Shown here piece by piece: positions 1 to 5,689 of a DNA stretch of 11,482 bases. The DNA is from Desulfobulbaceae bacterium (GTDB taxonomy: Bacteria; Desulfobacterota; Desulfobulbia; Desulfobulbales; Desulfobulbaceae). The stretch's first letter is position 1. Each line of letters begins with the position of its first letter. The stretch is from assembly GCA_030633145.1 (NCBI GenBank), contig DAOVTM010000082.1, forward strand, positions 1 through 11,482, given 5' to 3'. The notes under the pieces are model-generated. The model searched no databases. It had not been told where the DNA came from and was given only the letters and a program-made list of their open reading frames with translations. The position numbers were made by a program, and so were the translations under genes.

Positions 1-807
1 CATAATATCGTTTTTTCCTATTGCCAGTAAGACATTAGCACTAAAAAAACCCTCACTATCAACATCTACTTCCTTATTATCTACGCTGACTTCTACAATA
101 CCACTTTTATCAATTGCCCTTCCAGTTATAGCAATCCTCTTTTGTATTCTTTTTATTGCTCTCGATGTACTAAGATCGAAAATGATAATTTCAGGAGGAG
201 AATTATCTATACTTATTGTTGAACTTACAATTTTAGGAGGACTATAATTAGACTGATCATTTTTTTGTAAATTATAAGTATATGTTTCATTATTATCTAT
301 GGAAAATGTTTCTTGTTGACGTTGAAATCCGTCTTTTGTTATCTCAATTTTATGAATATCATTACTTAGTTTGAGAGATTTCGGCGTAATTCCTTGATAT
401 ATTCCATCTAAATAAATGCTTGCTTCTGGAGGGTTAGATAATACCCGGTAATATAAATTATTTTCAGTTTTTTGTGGCTTTTTAATTGGCTTTGCGATGG
501 AAGAATTTGTGCTTTTTAATAAAAATGTTTCTCTTTCGTTAGCATCCAAGCTGAATCTTTCACTTTGCGTTTGATATCCATGTTTTTTTAATTGAATTTC
601 ATATACCCAATCGCCTGTTAGCGTGATACTTGCAGGTGTGAGGCCGTAGAATTTTTCGTCTAAATATATTTTTGCTCCTGATGGAATAGATTTTACATGA
701 TATTTATAAGATTTATACCCTCTATTGGTTTGGCTACAGCTAATTTGAAAAAAAACTAACCATAATAAAGCAAAACATAATGCACTGATTTTGCAAATGA
801 ATTTCAT
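1..807 (-). CDS. Exported (probable lipoprotein) PEGA-domain protein, 3' end beyond window
   Basis: The frame is open from an ATG at 807 to the left edge (269 codons, no stop), so the C-terminus is missing. The start is supported by AAAGGA at 814-819, 6 nt upstream. The N-terminus has Lys2 and Lys6, then a hydrophobic stretch (about 7-22) ending in QISC. Cys24 could be a lipidation site, but Gln at -3 is off the lipobox consensus. Two PEGA domains follow: about 36-98 (IPSGAKIYLD, YGLTPASI) and 119-181 (NPPEASIYLDG, GITPKSL). PEGA domains are small beta-rich modules typical of extracytoplasmic surface proteins. Residues about 200-269 (SPPEIIIFD, ITGRAIDKSGI, LLAIGKNDI) resemble the Ig/glucodextranase-B-like domain often found before caspase-like or other effector domains; what follows here is unknown. 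The gene is strongly AT-rich, about one third GC, unlike its neighbours. It lies 52 bp downstream of the phosphatase gene and probably shares its transcript. The domain calls are by eye. Confidence 0.85.
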   Translation of the reverse strand, partial: MKFICKISALCFALLWLVFFQISCSQTNRGYKSYKYHVKSIPSGAKIYLDEKFYGLTPASITLTGDWVYEIQLKKHGYQTQSERFSLDANERETFLLKSTNSSIAKPIKKPQKTENNLYYRVLSNPPEASIYLDGIYQGITPKSLKLSNDIHKIEITKDGFQRQQETFSIDNNETYTYNLQKNDQSNYSPPKIVSSTISIDNSPPEIIIFDLSTSRAIKRIQKRIAITGRAIDKSGIVEVSVDNKEVDVDSEGFFSANVLLAIGKNDIM

Positions 808-813
808 TGATAG

Positions 814-819
814 TCCTTT
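814..819 (-). promoter_or_regulatory. Ribosome binding site of the PEGA protein gene
   Basis: AAAGGA on the minus strand, 6 nt before the ATG at 807. It is one of the clearest Shine-Dalgarno sequences in the window and fixes the start of the left-edge gene. Confidence 0.7.
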
Positions 820-859
820 TTCATTAGGGGTATTATTCTTTGAAGGCTAACTCCCTGCT

Positions 860-1636
860 TTACTCCTCCTGAAAATCCTCCAAGCTGTAACGAAGCAAAA
901 TCACCGTAATATTATCTCTACCGCCCATAAAATTGGCCATATTAACAAGCTCATATCCTAATTCGGCAATATCTCTTCCCGGCTCGGCAAGAATTGCCCT
1001 GATGCTCTCATCAGTAAGCATTGAATGCAACCCGTCACTACAGAGAAGCAACAGGTCGTCCGGGCAGGGGGTAAGCTCCGTGCATCCCGGTTCAACCTCT
1101 ATCTCCAGCCCCACGGCCTGGGTAATAATATTGCGTTGGGGATGACTGTCCATCTCCTCTCGCCCTATCTTACCATGGCGGTAGAGTTCTGCGACCAGCG
1201 AATGGTCATCGGTGAGCTGCCGGAGCTGTCGGTCACGGAAGAGATAGGCTCGGCTGTCCCCGACATGGGCTATCCTGATACTCTCGCTCATAAAACGAGC
1301 CAGCACAATAGTGGTGGCCATTTCCATGGCAATATTGTTCTTTTGCAGCTGGATCTCCTGGTTGGCCTGTTGGATCAGCTCTTCCAAGGCCAGAGGTTGC
1401 TCCTCCTCCTCTGTCACGACCAGCCTGTCTGCGATGACATCCACTGCGATCCTGGAGGCAATATCACCGGCTCCCAGCCCGCCCACCCCATCGGCAACCC
1501 CAAAAAGGCCGTACCCGGGCAGGGCAAGAAAACTATCTTCATTTACTTTACGCTTTTTCCCCACATCTGTAAAGCAGGCATAATCAAGTTTCATGCTTGC
1601 CTGAAATATTTTTGTAGAGCCGATTTTATTTTTCAC
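860..1636 (-). CDS. PP2C-family (PPM/Stp-type) protein serine/threonine phosphatase
   Basis: A soluble metal-dependent phosphatase that should remove phosphate from Ser/Thr of proteins phosphorylated by the kinase encoded just upstream. From the first possible start it has 258 residues, normal for bacterial Stp/PrpC enzymes. Visible motifs are RKVNEDSF (29-36, metal Asp34), FGVADGVGG (45-53, Asp49), MATTIV (106-111, where Ala replaces the usual Gly), HVGDSRAYLFRD (124-135), LTDDHSL (141-147), CSDGLHSML (199-207, Asp201) and GGRDNITVILL (238-248, Asp241). All metal-binding acidic residues are present, so it is probably active. No membrane segment is seen. The GTG at 1636 overlaps the kinase stop as GTGA, implying translational coupling. 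The family N-terminus (MKLDYACFTDVG) begins at an in-frame ATG at 1594, which may be the true start (244 residues). The stop is TAA at 860-862. Confidence 0.95.
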   Translation of the reverse strand: MKNKIGSTKIFQASMKLDYACFTDVGKKRKVNEDSFLALPGYGLFGVADGVGGLGAGDIASRIAVDVIADRLVVTEEEEQPLALEELIQQANQEIQLQKNNIAMEMATTIVLARFMSESIRIAHVGDSRAYLFRDRQLRQLTDDHSLVAELYRHGKIGREEMDSHPQRNIITQAVGLEIEVEPGCTELTPCPDDLLLLCSDGLHSMLTDESIRAILAEPGRDIAELGYELVNMANFMGGRDNITVILLRYSLEDFQEE

Positions 1637-3459
1637 TGTTTCGGCTCCGGGTCTGGGGTGGAAGGATTTTTGTCCAGTACGCAGTCAACGGTCACTGTCT
1701 GGTCGTTGATAGCCCGCACCCGTACTTCCTGGGGCTGATAGCCCTCTTTTCGGCATTTCACGCTGTGAAAACCGGGTCCGGCCATTATGATGATGGGGAG
1801 TTCTCCCAGTTCAAGTCCATCCAGGAACACGGTCTGACCGGACGGTTTGCCCTGAACACTGATCCGGGACTGGTCAACCGGGCTGGTAATGGGAACCGTC
1901 TCCAGTTTTGGTTCATGGGAGGCGAGGTCGTTATCTGCTGACGGTTCCTCTTTGCTTTGCGTGTCATTGTCAGCCGTATCATTGTCAGCCAGATTATTGG
2001 CTGCCATATCATTGTCAGCCAGATCATTGTCAGCCAGATCACTGTCTGCCGGATTATCGGGTACCTGTTTTGCTGTGGCAAGAACATCATCTTCCGTGTC
2101 ATTATCCACATCGTTATCCATCACCGCTGGTGCAGAATTCTGTACCGGCTGCTGGATAACCGCTGGCCGATCAGGAGGAGATTCCTGTGCGACAGACACT
2201 ACCGTCTCATTGTTTTCTTTGAGAATGGCAGGATCAGAGGGTTTTTCTGTAACAATTTTGAGAATCAGTAAAGACATTGCCAGGATAAGACAGACAGCGG
2301 CAACCAAGAGGGGAACAGGAACCTGTGCCAGGTACTTTTTTATCTGGGATGACAGGGATTGCCCATGTATATCAGGAAGTTCAGGCGTTTCAGAAATTTT
2401 TTCTTCAACATCAGGCAGAGAGTTAATCTGCTGCTCCAGCTCATCCCTGTTGAGAATATTGGTCTGATCCTCATCAACCGCATCCCGATCCTTGAGAATA
2501 CTGAAATAGAATTGATTCTTTTTGTATTCGGCCTGCTGTTCCTCCTGAAAGAGGTGATCCATGAGTCCGGGAAAGATCTCCTGGCCGTTCTGAAGCTGGT
2601 GCTGCTGCTGATAGAGTCGCAGGTCATTGCTGAAATCTGCGGCAGACTGATAGCGCTGATCCGGATCTCGTTCCAGGCTGCGGCAGAGGATCTTCTTGAG
2701 TTCCTGATCACAGGACAGTTCCTTGATCTTTGCCTCAATGTCCAGGGAGAGAACATTGGAGAGTACCTCCTGACTGCTCTCGGCGGCAAAGAGTTTCTCC
2801 AGGGAAAACATCTCATAGAAAAGGAGTCCCGCTGAAAACAGGTCTGTGCGGACATTAGCTGAATGGCCGTCAATAAGCTCCGGGGCAAAATAACTGAACT
2901 TGCCCTTTAGCTGCTCCTCTTCCCTGTTCTGGCCGGCAATGGTGTCAACATCAGTATCGGCAATGCCAAAATCCAGGAGCTTGATCTCTCCGGTAAAGGT
3001 AAGAAAGACGTTTCTGGGATCAAGATCCCGATGGATAATGGTGGAACTGGTGCCGTCCGGTCCCACCAGGTTGTGGATATAGTCCAGCCCGGTGAGCAGA
3101 GAGCGGCTGATATAGAAGATCAGTTCCAGGCGGAGCTGTTCATGGCGGTAGCGCAGCATCTGGAGCAGAGTACGCAGCGGCACCCCGTTGAGATACTCCA
3201 TGGCAATGTAATAATCATCCCCTTCCCTGCCAAAGTCAAAGATGTTGACCACATTGGGGTGGGAGAGGGAGGACTGAACATGAGCCTCCTTGATGAACAT
3301 CTGCTGGAATGATTTATCCCTGGCAATATGGGGCTTGATCCGCTTGATGGCCAACAGTTTGAAAAAACCGCTGGTACCCAGGCGAGCCGCCTTATAGATA
3401 TCGGCCATGCCTCCGGAGCTTATTTTTTCCAGGAGTATGTAGTCTGCAAAATGTTCCAT
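1633..3459 (-). CDS. Transmembrane Ser/Thr protein kinase with C-terminal PEGA domain
   Basis: A 608-residue eukaryote-like (Hanks-type) kinase. The cytoplasmic kinase domain covers about 7-285: Gly-rich loop ISSGGMADIYKA (13-24), ATP Lys39 in AIKR, Glu58, catalytic loop HRDLDPRN (143-150), LLDFG (161-165) and FAPE (191-194). The Lys normally found after HRDL is replaced by Asp147; the other catalytic residues are intact. A Gln/Glu/Asp-rich juxtamembrane region (about 285-375) precedes a single transmembrane helix at about 382-403. The outer part holds a Pro/Asn/Asp-rich linker with six pentapeptide repeats (469-498) and a PEGA domain (about 532-595, GKPSGQTVFLDG, ELPIIIMAGPGFHSV). The topology suggests an envelope sensor, perhaps binding wall or surface polymer; this is inference. 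The ATG at 3459 lies 6 bp after the toxin stop with only a weak ribosome binding site, so it may depend on coupling. The gene end overlaps the phosphatase start by 4 bp. Confidence 0.95.
   Translation of the reverse strand: MEHFADYILLEKISSGGMADIYKAARLGTSGFFKLLAIKRIKPHIARDKSFQQMFIKEAHVQSSLSHPNVVNIFDFGREGDDYYIAMEYLNGVPLRTLLQMLRYRHEQLRLELIFYISRSLLTGLDYIHNLVGPDGTSSTIIHRDLDPRNVFLTFTGEIKLLDFGIADTDVDTIAGQNREEEQLKGKFSYFAPELIDGHSANVRTDLFSAGLLFYEMFSLEKLFAAESSQEVLSNVLSLDIEAKIKELSCDQELKKILCRSLERDPDQRYQSAADFSNDLRLYQQQHQLQNGQEIFPGLMDHLFQEEQQAEYKKNQFYFSILKDRDAVDEDQTNILNRDELEQQINSLPDVEEKISETPELPDIHGQSLSSQIKKYLAQVPVPLLVAAVCLILAMSLLILKIVTEKPSDPAILKENNETVVSVAQESPPDRPAVIQQPVQNSAPAVMDNDVDNDTEDDVLATAKQVPDNPADSDLADNDLADNDMAANNLADNDTADNDTQSKEEPSADNDLASHEPKLETVPITSPVDQSRISVQGKPSGQTVFLDGLELGELPIIIMAGPGFHSVKCRKEGYQPQEVRVRAINDQTVTVDCVLDKNPSTPDPEPKQ
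1966..2055 (-). repeat. Six 15-bp tandem repeats inside the kinase gene
   Basis: Six direct 15-bp units lie back to back (1966-1980, 1981-1995, 1996-2010, 2011-2025, 2026-2040, 2041-2055). On the plus strand the unit is ATTGTCAGCCAGATC; the fourth and fifth copies are identical and the third and sixth are most divergent. Read in the kinase frame they encode NPADS, DLADN, DLADN, DMAAN, NLADN and DTADN, an acidic hydrophilic linker between the membrane helix and the PEGA domain. In-frame units of this kind can change in number by slippage without breaking the reading frame. Confidence 0.9.
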
Positions 3460-3465
3460 ATCTTG

Positions 3466-3888
3466 TCAGGTATTTTCCAAAGACCAGTTTTCTATTTTCA
3501 GTGACGGAACTAAAGAGAAATCCTTTCTGTTGCGAGTGAGTATCGTAGCAGTATGGGCAAGGGCAATAGCTGCAATTCTCAGGTCTTGAGTACCAATACG
3601 TATTTTTTTGCGACGTAGTTTCTTGAAAATATCCTGGGATTTATCATCAAAATTAATAACTGTTACAGATTGAAAATAAGTAATGGTACTTGATAAATTA
3701 GTATAGGCGAGTACTATTCCCTCATTATTTCCGGCTTTGCGGATCATGCTCAACCTTCCTCGCAGTTGTTCCTCGACAGTGATAATGGTAGTAGCCAGTT
3801 TATCGGCAGGCATTTTCAAAATGTTGGCAACAACAGCCAGGTGGCTTCTTTGAAAAAGAGATACATGATCAGTGTCGAGAATATACAT
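3466..3888 (-). CDS. VapC-type PIN-domain ribonuclease toxin
   Basis: A 140-residue PIN-domain protein, the usual length of a VapC toxin, expected to be a Mg-dependent endoribonuclease held inactive by the antitoxin encoded just upstream. Acidic active-site positions are visible: Asp5 in YILDTDH, Glu39/Glu40 in ITVEEQ, Asp102 in IGTQDLRIAAIAL (98-110) and Asp123 in LTRNRKDF (117-124). The C-terminal LKIENW is also typical of the family. The ATG at 3886-3888 directly follows the antitoxin TAA (TAAATG), so translation is almost certainly coupled. The TGA at 3466-3468 is 6 bp before the kinase start. The base composition is more AT-rich than manC or the kinase, consistent with a mobile toxin-antitoxin cassette. 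No membrane or signal segment is seen. Confidence 0.92.
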   Translation of the reverse strand: MYILDTDHVSLFQRSHLAVVANILKMPADKLATTIITVEEQLRGRLSMIRKAGNNEGIVLAYTNLSSTITYFQSVTVINFDDKSQDIFKKLRRKKIRIGTQDLRIAAIALAHTATILTRNRKDFSLVPSLKIENWSLENT

Positions 3889-4191
3889 TTATGGTTCCAC
3901 AATCCCATCAAAATTCACTTCTTTACGGTGCTTGATGATGGTCTCCTGAAACGATTCCCAGTCGGAATCATTGGCAAACATTCCGGCATGTTTAGCCCAT
4001 GGATGTTCATTTACTTCCGACTCAATATCAAGTCGCACAATCTTTCCTCCGAATAATAACTCTTTCAAGCCCTTTCGAGCCTTGGTTATCACTCCCTCTT
4101 CAGTATTAGCTTCTACTACGATTTCTGGCAGCTGACAAACTCTGGCAATGAACTTATTATTTCTCTTGGTTAATAATATGTCATAATTCAT
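3889..4191 (-). CDS. HicB-like antitoxin partner of the PIN toxin
   Basis: A 100-residue protein encoded immediately before the PIN toxin. Residues about 1-48 (MNYDILLTKRNNKFIARVCQ, LPEIVVEANTEEGVITKA) follow the HicB-type partial RNase H pattern: a beta-strand pair, a central LPE..VEA and a helix with regularly spaced hydrophobics. The C-terminal half holds HPWAKHAGMFANDSDWESF (63-81) and a helix ending IIKHRKEVN. In known pairs of this kind this segment occurs with PIN toxins and is likely the toxin-binding tail. It is therefore a VapBC-like system whose antitoxin is not a classic AbrB or ribbon-helix-helix VapB. No obvious separate DNA-binding domain is seen, so how it autoregulates is unclear. 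The start at ATG 4191 is supported by AAGGA at 4198-4202, which overlaps the manC stop codon. Family assignment is by eye. Confidence 0.82.
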   Translation of the reverse strand: MNYDILLTKRNNKFIARVCQLPEIVVEANTEEGVITKARKGLKELLFGGKIVRLDIESEVNEHPWAKHAGMFANDSDWESFQETIIKHRKEVNFDGIVEP

Positions 4192-4197
4192 AATAGA

Positions 4198-4202
4198 TCC
4201 TT
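4198..4202 (-). promoter_or_regulatory. Ribosome binding site of the antitoxin, overlapping the manC stop
   Basis: AAGGA on the minus strand, 6 nt before the antitoxin ATG. Its first bases lie inside the manC TAA (4201-4203), so ribosomes ending manC are well placed to start the antitoxin. Confidence 0.65.
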
Positions 4203-5631
4203 ACAGGTTCGAGGTAGTGTCATCTGTTTCCTGCCTCCCGTACTGGTCATCAAAGCGGACAATATCATCTTCGCCCAGGTAACTGCCGATCTGCACCTCA
4301 ATCAGCTCCAGGGGAATTACTCCAGGATTTTCCAGCCGATGGGTGGTACCCAGGGGAATATAAGTTGACTTATCCTCACAGAGTAAAATGGTCTGGTCAC
4401 CGTTCTGCACCCTGGCAGTACCGCTGACCACCACCCAGTGTTCATGGCGGTGGTGATGCATCTGTAAAGAGAGTTTGGCCCCGGGATTGACCGTGATCCG
4501 CTTGATCTGGAAACGGTCGGAGATCTCCAGGGTGGTGTAACTGCCCCAGGGGCGATATACGGTTCGATGGGTATGGAATTCCGCCCGCTGCTCCTTTTTC
4601 AGAGTCTTGACGATCTTTTTTACATCCTGGGCACGATCCATGGGAGCGACCACCACTGCGTCCGAAGTTTCCACGATCATAATATCCCGCAAGCCGATGG
4701 CGGCGACCAGGGTGTCGTCGGCCCGGATCAGACAGTTTTGCACATCCTCCAGCAGGACATCTCCGCTGATGACATTACCCTGCTGATCCTTGTCCGCCAC
4801 CTCCCAGAGAGCCTGCCAGGAACCGATGTCGTTCCAGCCGAAATCTGCTTCTACCACCACGCCGGTATCGGTTTTTTCCATCAGGGCGTAGTCGATGGAA
4901 TCGGACGGAGAGGCTGCCATACTGGCCTCGTCAAAGCGGAAGAAAACTCCGTCAGTGGTGCCTTTTTCCACCGCCTCGGCCATGGCGTTGACTATCTCCG
5001 GGGCAAACTTGTTCAGCTCCGACAGCAGGGTAGAGATGGGAAAGGTGAACATACCGCTGTTCCAGAAATAACTGCCGTCAGCCAGGTATGCCTTGGCTGT
5101 CTCCAAATCAGGTTTTTCTACAAAGGAATCCACCCGATTTTCTTTACCCCTGCGGATATAGCCGTACCCGGTCTCCGGTTGATCCGGGACAATGCCAAAG
5201 GTGGTGAGGTGTCCCTGGGCTGCCTGCTCCCGAGCGGTCTCTACAGCCTTGACAAAATCATCTGGCCGGGCAATGAGATGGTCGGCAGGCAGCAGCAGGA
5301 GAATGGTATCCTCGGACTGGTGCTGTTTGACATACTGGGCAGCACCGCAAACAGCAGGAGCAGTATCCCTGCCCAGGGGTTCCAGCAAGATATGATATTC
5401 CGGGAAGAGATCAAGTTCATCCACCTGACTCCGGGTAAGAAAACGGTGTTCCTCACCCACCACAATGATGGGCGGAAGGGCATCCGGCAGCAGGTTGACC
5501 CGGATCAGGGTGGTCTGCAACAGGGAGTGTTCACCGATCAGGGAGAGGAGCTGTTTCGGATAGAGCTCGCGGGACAGGGGCCAGAGACGGGTGCCGGTGC
5601 CACCGGCGAGGATTACGGGTTGCAGGTTCAT
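4201..5631 (-). CDS. manC: Mannose-1-phosphate guanylyltransferase / mannose-6-phosphate isomerase (type II)
   Basis: A 476-residue two-domain enzyme. The N-terminal nucleotidyltransferase (about 1-345) makes GDP-mannose from mannose-1-phosphate and GTP. It has the signature GGTGTRLWPLSRELYPKQ (10-27), LPADH (114-118), VEKP (171-174), YFWNSGMF (188-195) and GWNDIGSW (265-272). The C-terminal cupin domain (about 355-466, RPWGSY at 360-365 and metal-binding QMHHHRHEHW at 390-399) matches the phosphomannose isomerase part of bifunctional ManC/AlgA/XanB enzymes, whose length this protein has. Together with the phosphomannomutase encoded 58 bp upstream it gives the path from fructose-6-phosphate or mannose-6-phosphate to GDP-mannose in the cytoplasm, for surface polysaccharide. 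The ATG at 5631 is followed at once by the conserved VILAGG strand; its ribosome binding site is weak. The antitoxin starts 9 bp after the stop. Confidence 0.97.
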   Translation of the reverse strand: MNLQPVILAGGTGTRLWPLSRELYPKQLLSLIGEHSLLQTTLIRVNLLPDALPPIIVVGEEHRFLTRSQVDELDLFPEYHILLEPLGRDTAPAVCGAAQYVKQHQSEDTILLLLPADHLIARPDDFVKAVETAREQAAQGHLTTFGIVPDQPETGYGYIRRGKENRVDSFVEKPDLETAKAYLADGSYFWNSGMFTFPISTLLSELNKFAPEIVNAMAEAVEKGTTDGVFFRFDEASMAASPSDSIDYALMEKTDTGVVVEADFGWNDIGSWQALWEVADKDQQGNVISGDVLLEDVQNCLIRADDTLVAAIGLRDIMIVETSDAVVVAPMDRAQDVKKIVKTLKKEQRAEFHTHRTVYRPWGSYTTLEISDRFQIKRITVNPGAKLSLQMHHHRHEHWVVVSGTARVQNGDQTILLCEDKSTYIPLGTTHRLENPGVIPLELIEVQIGSYLGEDDIVRFDDQYGRQETDDTTSNL

Positions 5632-5689
5632 TATTCTTGTCTATTGATAAAATTGATGTAAGTAGTAAGGGGTAAAGGGTGAAGACTCA
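5632..5689. other. 58-bp spacer between the phosphomannomutase gene and manC
   Basis: On the minus strand the spacer begins with a pyrimidine-rich stretch (CCCTTTACCCCTTACTACTT), then an AT-rich run before the manC start. The imperfect TTTACCC-like heptamers look like simple-sequence filler. No terminator hairpin or convincing promoter is visible, so read-through from manB is expected. Confidence 0.4.

Noticed and set aside
1025..1738. Plus-strand open frame of 237 codons opposite the phosphatase and kinase genes
   Set aside because: It lies antisense to strongly supported PP2C and kinase genes; its translation has no recognisable domain and is rich in Gln/His/Leu as expected for a shadow frame.
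4567..5661. Plus-strand open frame of 364 codons opposite manC
   Set aside because: It is entirely antisense to manC, whose motifs are complete. The long opening is a by-product of manC codon usage, and the translation shows no family pattern.
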